Source: Tetrapyrgos nigripes (lineage: Eukaryota > Basidiomycota > Agaricomycetes > Agaricales > Campanellaceae). Taken from it: a stretch of 64,000 nucleotides of DNA. The position numbers and the translations under genes are program-made. This document shows, piece by piece, positions 22,995 to 34,320 of this stretch. Positions within the stretch are counted from its first letter, which is position 1. Each line of letters starts with the position of its first letter. Where the stretch lies: positions 1 to 64,000 of the forward strand of contig JAACJM010000250.1 in NCBI GenBank assembly GCA_013368315.1, given 5' to 3'. Below the pieces are notes generated by a model. It searched no databases, was not told the DNA's origin, and was given only the letters and a program-made list of their open reading frames with translations.

Positions 22995-24538
22995 ATGTCG
23001 CCTCTCATCATGTCGCCGTCCAGTGGCCTATCCCAAAGAACGGCTGAGCTTAACACGAAGTATGATGTTGACTCTAGAACTGGGTTCATGGCGTCGCAAG
23101 TACCAGTACGACGTCTTCCTCAGCCTTGGGAGTCTTGGGAGGTACTCCTTGACTCTGCTGTCAATGGAAAATTCCAACCTGGTGATTCGCTGAATTTATC
23201 ATTGGAGGACGCGAGGCGTTCGCAATCTTGGCGGGCGAGTGTACGAGAGGTGAGTAGCTTTCTGCTGGATGGTCATAGGAACCCTTTTTCATCACTGTTG
23301 CTCATTTTTGTCAGTCTGCTATCATTCCAACCTACGAACTGAACAACTCTGATACGTTGTTACGACGAGCTCACCTCGTCCTCACATTCTTGCTGCATTT
23401 CTATGTCCAATCCTTGCCTCCGGACGCGCCAATTGTGATACCGAAGCCTATATCCACGCCGTTACTGCACGTATCCGCCACGCTGGACATGCCTCCTGTC
23501 GTCACCCTCTCCGATACCGTCCTGTATAACTGGGACTTCAAATCTTCGTCAGACTCACTCTCGCCAATAGACTTGGATAATCTCTGTTGTCAGACGCTCT
23601 TTTCGGGTCTAAAAGACGAAGAGGAGTTCTATCTGTCTTCGGCTCGGATAGAGATACGCGGCGTCGAGGCTCTGGAGCTCATGCACCTCATTGGGGACGA
23701 CATACGGTCGTCGATGCCGTTACCATCGTCAACGTCTAGTCCACTCTCGTCATCCCCTTCTATCAACGATGACGTCAGTCAATTCGGAACTAAAACCTCT
23801 CCTAAAAATCTTATCATGTCGTCCACTCCTCTCGGCCGAGTCAGGGACCACCTTTCTCAATTGGCAGTTGTCGTAAACGACCTCAAGCGTCTGCTGCTGG
23901 ACGTGCAAAACGGGTGCGACCCAACTGCGTACTACAACGTCGTGCGGCCTTGGTTCAGAGGGGAAGACTCCGACGAGAAAAAAAGGAAATGGGTTTTTGA
24001 AGGGTTGGACGAATTGTTGGGAGCGGGTACATTGGCGAAATCACCCACAGAACTTTCGGGAGCGAGTGCCGGCCAGAGTTCGTTAATCCATACTTTGGAC
24101 ATCTTTTTGGGCGTAGACAACCGACGACCTGTGCCGAGCAAGTCAAACGCAGAGTCTGAGCCGTCATTTTTGGAGAGGATGAAGTCGTATATGCCGAGGA
24201 AGCATAGGTTGTTTTTGGATGATCTGGCGTCATGGAAGCCGTCTTTGAGGGAATTTGTGTTGGAGATGGGAGATGATAGCTTGAGTGCGGCTTATAACAA
24301 GGCTGTCATAGCGTTGAAGGAGTTTAGGGATTCCCATATGATCATCGTCGCGCTTTATATCATCGGGCCTGCGCATAGGGCTGCCGAAGCAGCACGGCAG
24401 AAACGAGAAGGTGTCGTGGACGTTCCAGCGATGGACAAGGCGTCGTTGAAGGGAACTGGAGGGACGGATTTGGCGATGTTCTTGAAGGGTGTCAGGAATC
24501 AGACAGCTGGAGCGGTGGTAGAGACTGTTCATACTTGA
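22995..24538 (+). CDS. IDO: Indoleamine 2,3-dioxygenase
   Basis: Two exons, 22995-23249 and 23315-24538, give about 492 residues, longer than the roughly 400 of animal IDO. The family signature SFLERMKSYMPRKHRLFLDD is present, followed by an AAYNKAVIALKEFRDSHMII segment in which His426 (codon 24335-24337) matches the heme-binding histidine. The C-terminal GTGGTDLAMFLKGVRNQT loop is also present. IDO is a heme enzyme that opens the indole ring of tryptophan to N-formylkynurenine, the first step towards NAD and kynurenine products, and acts in the cytosol. A Ser-rich insert (about residues 202-225) lies in the helical domain and varies among fungal forms. Which fungal IDO class it belongs to needs a tree. 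Confidence 0.93.
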
Positions 24539-24701
24539 TTTATCACCTAGAGAATTAGACTTTTGTATCTTTATTCGTTTTATATTTCTTGTACACTACT
24601 ATGGTCCATGGACCAAATGCTATTCCGTAGACTTCACCTACAGCCTCCATCTCAGCGCCCAGCTCAGCCATGACTCGTTTCACTCTTCTTGCCCGATTCC
24701 C

Positions 24702-25679
24702 ATGGCTCCAAGCTTTGGCGAACGCGCGAAAATCGCAAAGGACACTATCAAGCGTAGCCCAGAGATAACCCGAGAGCATGCTGCTCAAGGTGCTACTCTA
24801 GACTCTACATTCATCGCTGAACAGCTACCACCGCTCGACTCAGCAAAATGCCCAAGCCCAGAACACATCCCGGTTCCTGTGGAAGTTATCGACTCGGATG
24901 CGTTTACTGCTGCCAGGAGTATCATGAAGGATGACAATGATGCCGTAGGAAAGACGGCTGTCTTAAACCTAGCAAGTGATATTGAGCCTGGAGGTGGTTG
25001 GGTGATTACTCTGTCGAAGACGCAGGTATGAAGAAATCTTGACCACTTGATTCCTGTTTTGAGAGGGTCTGTTCTAGGAAGAAGCCCTCTGCTACTCGTC
25101 TACCCTCTGGCCAACCCTCAAACCTGAATATTACCCTTGGCCAAACGTCGGACCTAAATCCGCCGCAGGCGTCTTCTCCCCAGGCATCGTCATCTTCAAA
25201 GACGACCTGGACCACGACTGTGTCAACCTTCCCAACGAAGAACGACGCGTCGTCTCTGTGCTTACAGTCGCAGCTCCACGTGGCCCACTTCTGACCGAAG
25301 ATGGGAAGAACTTTAAGAAACCTTCAGTTTTGGAAGACCTGAGAGAGAAGATTAGGTTGGTTTATAGGATGGCGGCGCATAATGAAGGGCAGTATTTGGT
25401 TTTGGGTGAGTTTTTGACTGGCCTTGAGGTGCTGTTGACTGATTTGACCTTTTTCCCTTTCTTCCTTGTCGCTTCACTGCCGGTGCTACAGGTGCCATGG
25501 GCTGCGGAGCGTATCGCTGCCCTCCTCATCTCGTTGCTGAGGAGATGAAGTCCATTCTGTTGGATCCGGAGTTCAAGGGTTGGTTTAAGCAGGTCGTCTT
25601 TGCGGTGTACGCTTCTCCAGGGACGGGCGCTACTAATTTCCAGGTATTCAAGGAAGTTTTTGATGGAGTGAAAGTGTAA
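24702..25679 (+). CDS. Microbial-type PARG-domain protein (TIGR02452 family)
   Basis: Three exons: 24702-25025, 25078-25405 and 25492-25679. The protein carries the poly(ADP-ribose) glycohydrolase signature GGG-x8-QEE (GGGW...TQEEALC). The Q is the last codon of exon 1 and the two Glu the first of exon 2, so splicing rebuilds the active site. Upstream, KTAVLNLASDIEPG, and downstream, VLTVAAPRGP, LVLGAMGCGAYRCPP and FAVYASPG, match the macrodomain-like fold of the family. It would remove ADP-ribose chains or handle ADP-ribose. An N-terminal segment SFGERAKIAKDTIK is typical of fungal members. The start follows the IDO stop by about 160 bp in the same direction, but shared transcription is not shown. 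Confidence 0.88.
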
Positions 25680-26632
25680 GAGGCGAGAAGAGAGTATTCA
25701 ACTGGCTGGCGAAAGTATCGCAGGAAAGTTGCTCTGTAGTACTAGGATATGGACTTCGTCGTGTAAACTTGTACTTTGGCTGTGAACTCGCAACGCAGAT
25801 ATTTCTTTGATCGTTTCCATTGATTGCGCAGATACTAAGTACTAGCTTTTCGAGACTAGAAAAACAGAGGAGAGAGATAAGTTAGGTGGTATGTACAACT
25901 AGGACACCAGTAGCGTATCTGAATCATAACGCACGTGAAAGCCGAAGACGAATGAAAGGAGATAAGGTAATGTACAACTCGAAAACATGGTGGACGAATG
26001 CGTATGGTCATAAAGATGATAATGAGGATGGAATCGAGCTAGAGGCTAGTAATGCAAGGGGGTATGCGGAGCTTGGAAGACAAAGACAAAGCGAAGCGAA
26101 AGAGTGGAAGGGAATTCGGTAGAAGGGTGGGTCCAATAGGTCCATTTGGTGGTGTGGTGATGGGGCAATGGAGTAAAGGAGTAGTGGAAGTACAGACAGG
26201 CGCGCCCCAAAAGGTAAGACGGTCGACGTCAGGATAAATGTACAATAATGTACAGCGGAATATAGTGTACAAACTGAGAAATCTGGGATCTCTTTTCGAA
26301 TCGAAATGCTGTTGAGATGTGGAGATACATTGATAGATGGGAGATGGCGTTGATCGAGAGGGTCTAACAGCTAAGCCTATGACCTATGTAGTCGGGTGAT
26401 GAAATGAAGATGAAGGCGTTAACAACAGCTAGCGCCGAAGCAGGCAGGGTCTGACAGGGGATGATGGGTATGATGTGGACAGGTGTGATGAAATGAAGAT
26501 GAAGGCGTTAACAACAGCTAACGCCGAAGCAGGCAGGGTCTGACAGGGGATGATGGATATGATGTGGACAGGTGTAATGTAGACAAGGGAAGGGGTGGTG
26601 TTTTCGTAGAATGCTCTATAGGCGTTGAGAAA
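25680..26632. other. Convergent intergenic region containing a tandem repeat
   Basis: 3' flanks of the PARG-type gene and the MYND gene. Apart from the 89-bp tandem duplication described separately, nothing recognisable is seen. Confidence 0.5.
26396..26573. repeat. Two tandem copies of an 89-bp unit
   Basis: Copies at 26396-26484 and 26485-26573, both starting gtgatgaaatgaagatg, differ at only a few positions (for example agctagcgcc against agctaacgcc). They lie just downstream of the MYND gene stop codon, so they may fall in its 3' UTR or terminator region. Confidence 0.9.
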
Positions 26633-27663
26633 TCATCCGTAGTACACCCTAAGACAGAGAAGCGTCAGTGTATAGTTCTCAGGACGTGGAAACAACAAAA
26701 AGAAAGGTGGTTGGGAGGAATGTGAAGCAAAAACGAAAGCACACTCACCCTCTAGAAGTCGTCGAGATAGGCATGAAATCTGTCCTTCCGCTGTCAACAA
26801 AGTGACGCAACACACTCTCCCAATCCTCCCTCACATCCCAAGAAATCTTGGCGGGCGGATCTACTTCGACAGGCATGACCTGAGAGATTCCACCACATTG
26901 GATGATAATGACGAGTGTCCCGATACCACCACTATGTCTGCATCGTTCTTCGCGCCTCTGAATATCATTGAGCACTAACGGGTCTCGGATGTATTTCCGT
27001 GGTACGATATGTGTGGAGAGAATGGAGAATCTGAGAATTAGGAAAGGAAATTTGTCAGAACGGAATCAAACAGCGCACAGGCTAGAAGCAGGAAAACTCA
27101 CCTTCGATGCGGCTCTGCACTAGATCTTGGGGCCAATTCCACGAGAAAAGCGTTCTGCCGGATGTTGGAGGGAAGACGTTTTAGTTGGAGTGCTTGGAAA
27201 CCAGCCCAACCTAACAGAGCGGTATGTGCAGAGGTAAACTTCCGTAAAGCCTTTGCCATGTTTTCGTCTGAGGAGGTAGACACTGGTTGTTGCTTGGCAG
27301 AAGCGAGGGCGGCTTGAGTGTGTTGGCAGATGGCTTTGTGTGATGGCCAGTTCCGCTTTTGGCATTCAGGTGACTGCAGGGCGGAAAAGATATCGATTAG
27401 TAAGGAACGGAAGGCTCGGACGGGAAGGAAGCGTACACAATATTGAGTAGTCATCTGGGGAACGACGAAGAGGCGTCAGTCACCCTGTCAGGGTAATCAG
27501 GAGAATGAAAAGGACTTACACATCCACCACATAGACGAAACCTTTGGACGGCAGGTGTTTCTACGGCACCACACTGGTCACAGATGCGGTGACCGCGTTG
27601 CTTCTGGGCATGTATGGGGGGAGTGTTGTAGTTTGCGGCGGCAGGCTGAGAGTGGTATGGCAT
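26633..27663 (-). CDS. MYND-type zinc-finger protein
   Basis: The ATG at 27663 gives MPYHSQPAAANYNTPP. The MYND finger follows across three exons: CDQC, CGGC, then MTTQYC joined to SPEC, and WPSHKAIC, which gives the C-C-C-C-C-C-H-C set. A helical region follows (AKALRKFTSAHTALLGWAGF, LKRLPSNIRQNAFLVEL), then a conserved C-terminal part (GTLVIIIQCGGISQVMPVEV, WESVLRHFVDSGR). The last short exon ends GVYYG with a TGA at 26635-26633. MYND fingers bind proline-rich partners. The target here is unknown. An in-frame upstream ATG (27807) would add 48 residues without obvious features. Confidence 0.82.
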
Positions 27664-30600
27664 TTTTGGCAATGTAGATGGGATGACAAAGGGTCGCCGA
27701 AGGTAAAAGCTGTTAACGCAGGGCTCTGAACGAAAGCGAGAGCGATACTGACTCAAACCGATCTTCCATGGACGATTTTTATACCTGCTCCAGTCATAGC
27801 CAGTCATAACACAGAAAATTACACACTTGTAAAAATTTTTTGGGTTTCTTTTGTTTTTGTGTCATCCGAAAGCAGGCACGGACACGCTTCAGCACATGAG
27901 TCCGGGGGTACCGACAAGCAAATAAGCTATTTCTTTTGTCTTTCGGTAGAGCATGGATATTGTCGAACCCAGAAGAAGCACTTCATTTCCAGAAACTGAG
28001 AGCGAGTCAGACAAAGAGTGAAAGAAAAGACAATAAACGCTGTCACGCGATGAGAGAAAAAGACAAAAAACCGCCTGCGCCCCCATCATCATTCGCTTTC
28101 TCATGCCATCATCCACTCCCCGAAATGGATTCGAAGCTCTCAGAGAACAATTGCGATGCGCTCTCGTTTTTTTGTTTCCTCCACCCTTCTAGGTCCTCGA
28201 GAAGGGGACTTGCCTTTACTGGACGAGACTTCCTCTTTTGGAATCTTCAAAGTAGCAAACATATGAGGAATCCTCAAAACACCACGTCTCCGACTTGGAC
28301 GCAAGCTGCTACGACTCTACTTGGGTACTATTGTCATCTCAGGATCCAGGCAATTCGAAAGGGTAAACTTAATCACCCAACGCCTTCAACGTTCCTTGTC
28401 TCGTGTCGACTTATTTTTTGCAACGCTTCAAGTTTCATTCGGAGATCCGTACCCTGTACCAGCTTGCGAATATTTAGCAGCCAGTAAGCCTCGTCTACCT
28501 GACACCACCGATGTCTCAGGACTCCACCACTGTCGGCATGAGGCTTCGTCACTGCTTTCGAAACGTCAAACATCAGATGTGATGTGTTCATCTCTTTCAT
28601 TGTCTAAGCGCCTCATCAAGCCAACAAGCGGTGCCGGTGGATAGATCTTGTTCCTTGTCTGAGGTCTCTATAGGTCGGGTATCATCATTGTAGATCTTTT
28701 CTGTGCAAAGGGTCGGGCTTCGTCAAAATATGATTGCCACCTAAAATCCTGCAAGAACTGAAAGCACAGGAAGCTCAAGTGGGGTACGTTGTCTGAAGAC
28801 TGAAACATAAGTCCACCCATCACTTGGATCAGTTGCTTTGTCTGAAAACAAAGCAAAGATCTGTTCTTTTCCAGGTTCGCCACTGGATGGAAGCTTTGGC
28901 GACGCGACGCGTGAAATTACGGACCGAACGGTCTAATGGAAATTACACGAGGAGTTCAACCCGAAGGCCTAGGGTCCAAAGTCGTTCTCGGACTACAAAG
29001 TGCGTCCCCTTCATTCTATGAGTCCTTGTTCCTCTTGGGACTAAGCTGTTCTGATTCCGATTGGCTGAAATCAGAACTGACATTCCCGTGTAGATTGGCG
29101 CCTGAAAACAGCCTGCTATCCTCGAAGATATCATGCAATCTGCTACTTACATGGTCTCATTGCACGATCATTCGTCCCAAATAAAATTGAACGGTACAAT
29201 AGCCCTGATCTGATCGTAAGTGCCGCTTTTCGCCGGGTCATCTCCAGTTACCCTCATACTGCCCTTGAAGAGTATGTACCACAACCCTCACAATTGCGTT
29301 GTTGAAGTGTAAAAGGTACAACAAACTGAAGATACTAATATTGAAACTTCTAGGTGCATGTGTCTTCGAATGGAGTAACCTCAGGTTTTAGCCTTTCACA
29401 CTATGGCTGGATGCAGTGGCACTGCAACTTACAGATCTTTCAACCCTTGATTCAAGATCATACTTCAAGCTGGCTAGACTTGATTAATGCTCCAGATAGA
29501 CCCTGGAGGGAAGTATGCTCCAAGCCTCTGGAAACTCTGCATACCCCAGCCTCCCTGTATTTACTCCATGGACTCACCCCTGCCCAACGAGCGTCAAATC
29601 TTATTTAGGAGTTTTTAGAAAGATGGTATCACAATGAACTTCGTTGATCCCAACAGCTTGGCGTCTTAAAGAACATCAGTATCAGGATATTTCTGGCCAG
29701 CCTTGAGGCTTTTCGTGTTCTGGAGCGTCTAATCTTTCACCGGCAGTTCTACGGATGTTCCCATCTTATCAACCTTAAAACGAATACTATATGTAGCTAC
29801 ATACTTACGTTGTGCCTCTTCAAAGATGGCATCCCAGACGTAATCTTACACAGCCGCTGCTCAGGCTGACTTCAGGACCTCATGGTCGACTGTAACGTCG
29901 CGAAGCCCGTCAGGTTTCATGTGAGTGATCTAGAACAGCCAGCCGGGCGTGGCTAGAAGGAGTGGGTGCATTTAAAGGAGTAGCAATGCTACAAATGAGA
30001 TTTTGGTACAGAACGTTCGCATACACACTCCTAAGAATGTAGGGAGGGTCCTCTGAAACTTTGTTTACTCGTGCAGGAGTACATTGGTCCTGCCATACTA
30101 GATGCGAGAGAGGAGGCGTGAACCCCCGCAACTACTATATAACGGACGATGGGGTTGGGGGAGGAGGACTCAAGGACTCAGGATCAGTGCATTGCCCAGA
30201 ACTAGGGAAAAGAAAAAGAACTCTGATTTGCCATAAGAAATCTCGTTATGAGTTTGCTCTCTCTGGATTATGCATAGTTCGCGTATCATGGAAAGAGTCG
30301 GGGCCTCCTACATCCAACCAAGTTTTCCCGCAGCAGACTCTGGCAGAAAAAGTTAAAGGTCGTGGTTGGATTCAAAGCTAACTATGACTGAGCTACAAGA
30401 CTAACAGCGTAGATTGGGCGTTCGGGAACTTATAGGTTTAGGGTTCTCGTTGCTGACGAGAGATTGAGTTTGAGGCGAGTCAATACTACAGGGAAGACCG
30501 ACCTGGTAGATATCTTCCAGTGAAAGTGGCACTTGACAAAGTTTTTGACATTGAAGATTCAGTCCGAAGGTGTCACGAATGTCACATCACATGCGTCGCG

Positions 30601-30818
30601 TCAAGGTGCGTCACTTTGCTCGCAATTTGATGAATTTGCGTATTTCAACTTATGACCCCGGGCGAGCCCATGAGCTACTCTTCCGTTATCCGTTGTCTCA
30701 GCTGAGCTACTAATGTTTCCGATCGTTTGTTCCGAACGAAATAAGCAGTCTCATGATCGGTATGATTAGTGCTTTAAGAGGACGCTCGGCTCGTATCTGC
30801 TTGTTTGTCGACTGCGAC
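27664..30818. other. Gene-poor region, 3.1 kb
   Basis: Open frames up to 183 codons (27936-28487 plus) occur, but composition and lack of motifs argue against them. The stretches 28321-28640 and 29354-29608 read fairly smoothly on the plus strand and recall decayed F-box-type sequence, without a motif strong enough to name. No terminal repeats or LTR ends were found. Confidence 0.4.
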
Positions 30819-31846
30819 ATGGCTACAACCTCTAACTCTGACATCGAGAAGGGATCCGCCGGGCATCTTAACGAGACTGCCAACGGATCTCGACCTCCCG
30901 TTCAGCTCACCCCCGAGCAATACGAGAAGCTGTTCCTTCAACCTGGAGGTCGTGCACCCCAGGGGACATTCGCTCTCAGGTTCGGTAATCCGACTCCGCT
31001 TCCCATCCTAGGCTACCTACTCTGCCTCACTCCAACCGCGTGCTATCTGATGCAATGGGGTGGTGCTGACTCGACCTCCATGGTGACCTTGTGCGGGCCC
31101 TTCTACTTTGTTGGAGGTCTTACTATGGTTGTTGGTGGCGTGATGGAATGGGTATGTCTTTTTATCAATCCTGAATTTCTGAGACTACTATATCACTCAG
31201 ATCCTGGGAAACACTTTCCCTTTCGTCGTCTTCGTCGTCTTCGGCACCTTCTGGTAAGCTGCGTAGCTTCTACTTTGTCAATCATAGGCTCAGTTATCAC
31301 ATTCAGGCTCGCTTTGGGTGTAACCAATGATCCCATGCATAACATCACAGCAGCCTATAATAGCACAGGCGGCGCAGCGTCGGTGGCTTACAATAATGGT
31401 GTTATGTTCTATTTCATCTTCTGGGCGCTGACGGTGGCCATATTTTGCGTTGGCGCACTTCGCACCAACCTGGTCTTTGTCGTAAGTAACATATCCTCGA
31501 TATTGACCACCGTGTGCTCAACGTCCGTTTCATACAGGGGATCTTCTTCACCCTTATATTTACATTCGCCTTCCTCGCCGCTGGATACGGTTTCGTTGCG
31601 AATGGTAACCTCAGTTATGCAAACACTATGTGTATGTCCCCTGCTTTCTCTCCCTCTGTTATGTTGTCCATGGTGCGCTGACGAATTTCCTCTTAATCAT
31701 GAATAGTAAAAGCCGCCGGGGCTTGGGCATTCGCCAATGTAGCCATCGCTTGGTATCTGTTCTCAGCCTTGATTCTCGCTTCCGTCGATATGCCTTTCAG
31801 TTTGCCTGTTGGTGATCTGTCTGGATTCCTGAAGAGGAGGGATTAG
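30819..31846 (+). CDS. Acetate transporter of the GPR1/FUN34/YaaH (AceTr) family, copy 1
   Basis: The start MATTSNSDIEKGS at 30819 is chosen over an in-frame ATG at 30753 because it aligns with the start of the neighbouring paralogue. The cytosolic N-terminus (PPVQLTPEQYEKLFLQPGGR) leads to the family motif GNPTPLPILGYLLCLTPTA, followed by the other spans: FYFVGGLTMVVGGVMEW, LGNTFPFVVFVVFGTFW, GVMFYFIFWALTVAIF, FFTLIFTFAFLAAGYGF, AWAFANVAIAWYLFSALILA. It ends PVGDLSGFLKRRD, with a TAG at 31844-31846. Six spans fit a plasma-membrane acetate or ammonium transporter like yeast Ato1/Ady2. Five exons have intron positions matching those of copy 2, so the pair arose by tandem duplication. Confidence 0.92.
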
Positions 31847-33051
31847 TTAAACATTGGCCGAGAGTTCCGGGCGAGAGGTATCTTTGTAATGTGAGCCTCT
31901 TGGACCACAAGACTGCCGCGATTTCAGTATCTTTTCCGTTATTTTCTTCTATTCTATGCTATACCGTTACTGTCAAAAGATTTGGAACAGTCAAGTGGCA
32001 ATCCGATCTTCTTGTTCTCCCTTTCCTGGTCAAAGATTTCGAAGAAAGTGGACTGCCTGGGCTCGGCAGGGCCTCAATCGTTGAAACACTTTTGATTTTC
32101 CTTTTCATTCAGATCGACGGCCTCTGAGTCGTGAGCTCGTCTGTGCTGCTGCTTACATTGGGATACTTCCCGGAAACCGGTGTATCAGCTCTTGGACCCA
32201 TGGCGCGTAATAAACTCCTCCATGGACCACTATTTTAACCATGATAACCGCCTTATAACCATTTCCTCGATTTGACAATGGCTACTTTTTCCTTATCCAT
32301 CAGCAAATGCGCTCGAGCCAAGCTCGAGCCCTACCTCGGTTCGAAGCTTACTTAATGGCTCTCTATGACGCCTGGATTCGTGTCCATAGAAGTGAGCTAG
32401 CGGTAAGCAAGCGCTGGTTTTCAAAAGTGTGGGAATTCTGCCCTACAATTGCAATGCCGCCGCGACTGGGCCGCGACCCACCCAAAAGACGTTGGCCTCC
32501 TTGGCTGTTCCGCAGTGGGACCCAGCTTCTCCTCGTCATTTGCTTGCTCACCTGGTCTCAAAAGTATCAGCTTCGTAAAGTCTCACCAAAACGAGGTGCC
32601 AACTTGTATCCGCCAACGCACATAAAGCTATTGTCAACGCGGGAAATGATTTTTTCCAACATAAATTCATTACATGCAAAGCAGCCGCAGTCTCGCGCCT
32701 TGCATGCCCAGTATGGACTAGCCAATTTACAGCCAGCTGTAAGCTCTCTGTATGACCTTCGATACATGTACATCTGTACGACATCTGACCTTCATTTAGT
32801 AGTTCCAAGTTGGTTCCAAATTCTCTTGAGAAGCTATGCATGCGTCACGATTAGAGGTCTGGGACATGGCACGAGGATATATCTGTGGGTTTGCCTGTGA
32901 AGCCTTCCCAATAGCAATAGATCCAAGGCTTCATTAAGAAGACTCGGATTGCAACTGGACTCAACTCGTTACCTCAGGTTCCCAATCCCTCAGACTCGTC
33001 AGACTCGCCAGTAGTAGTGACGGAGCACCTGCCTCAGGCTGCTTGTTTGCA
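31847..33051. other. Spacer between the tandem transporter genes
   Basis: 1.2 kb. A 197-codon frame at 32307-32900 (plus) has no domain, unusual composition and no homologous position in the other copy, so it is not called. The promoter of copy 2 should lie in the last few hundred bases. Confidence 0.45.
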
Positions 33052-34084
33052 ATGGCCAATAACTCCAGAGATATTGAGAAGGGATCCGAGCAGTACCACG
33101 AAGATGCCAAAGGCTTTCGACCTCCTGTCCAACTGACTCCCGAACAATACGAGCAACTCTTCCTTCAACCAGGAGGTCGTGCATCCATTGGTACCTTGTC
33201 GCAGAGACTGGGTAACCCAACCCCACTAGCCATTCTCGCTTACCTCCTCTGTCTTACTCCAACTGCGTGTTTTCTCATGGGATGGGGCGGCTCTGATGCT
33301 ACTTCGATGGTCACAATGGTCGGGGCGTATTACTTTGTCGGTGGATTGATTATGGTTACTGCCGGTGTAATGGAATGGGTAAGTTTTGCTATCAATGTCG
33401 AAGTAGTATTTCATTCGCATGATGTACTCATTTTGTATCTCTAAACAGGTCTTGGGAAATACCTTCCCTTTCGTCATCTTCGTTTCTTTCGGTGGATTCT
33501 GGTGAGTGCTAGGATATAGCCCTGCTCTCTAGAACACCCTGACCAGCCCGAAACGTCCGTATATAGGCTGGGGTTCGGCCTCCTCCAAGATCCCTCGCAT
33601 TCACTCGCTTCAGCGTTTACAGATGGTTCCAGTTCTGTCCAATTTAACAAGGGTCTCATGTTTTATCTCGCGTTTTGGTCGGTAGCTGGTGTGATCTTCT
33701 TCGTGGCCAGTCTTCGTACAAACATCGTCTTCGCGGTAAGCAGCCTTCCGGATGAAACCGTCCAGTGTCCTGAATTCCTCATCCAGGTTATCCTTTTCAC
33801 ATTCACCATGGTGGTTACCTTCCTTTCTGTTGGATATGGCTATCTTGGTAATGGAGACGTTGAATTTGCCACGACCATATGTACGTCTCGCAATTTGCTC
33901 TTGCGCTTGATTGTTCTAGGGATTGATTATTTCTTTAGTCACAACCGCGGGGGCATTTGCATGGGTAAATGCCTGCATCGCATGGTACCTAGAATTCTCT
34001 TTGATTATGGCTGTTGTTGAGATGCCCTTCACCGTACCTCTGGGCGATTTATCCGGCTTCTTGGTCAAGGTGAAAACTTCGTAA
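33052..34084 (+). CDS. Acetate transporter of the AceTr family, copy 2
   Basis: MANNSRDIEKGSEQY starts at 33052. PPVQLTPEQYEQLFLQPGGR and GNPTPLAILAYLLCLTPTA mirror copy 1, as do MVTMVGAYYFVGGLIMV, LGNTFPFVIFVSFGGFW, LMFYLAFWSVAGVIFFV, VILFTFTMVVTFLSVGYGYL, and AFAWVNACIAWYLEFSLIMA, followed by VPLGDLSGFL. Introns fall after the same codons as in copy 1. The stop used is TAA at 34082-34084, after LVKVKTS. A longer tail would need an unusually short intron. The loop after the third span differs strongly from copy 1 (LLQDPSHSLASAF against VTNDPMHNITAAY), so substrate or glycosylation may have diverged. Confidence 0.9.
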
Positions 34085-34320
34085 CTTTCGGTTTCAGAAC
34101 GTCATGATCAAGAGCAACACTTCGAAAGAAGTCGATGATGAGGCCCATGGGAAATGCTAACTGTACTATACACACCCGCGAGAGTGACCTATGCATACAT
34201 ACTTGTACATCATGATTAAATAACACATGAAGGAGTGACTATGACCTAAACAGTGAAACCTTCCGTCAAATGAAGCGAAACAGTAGAAAGCAGAACGAAG
34301 GTCCATAATCGTGACCATGC

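Noticed and set aside
27936..28487. 183-codon open frame
   Set aside because: Low-complexity, rich in Ser, His and Phe, no motif, and no splice chain extending it.
30660..30712. tRNA-like cagctgagctac stretch
   Set aside because: No matching B box, no acceptor stem or anticodon arm could be paired.
32307..32900. 197-codon open frame between the acetate transporter genes
   Set aside because: No signal, domain or repeat pattern; composition is odd; nothing similar upstream of the other copy. Probably chance.
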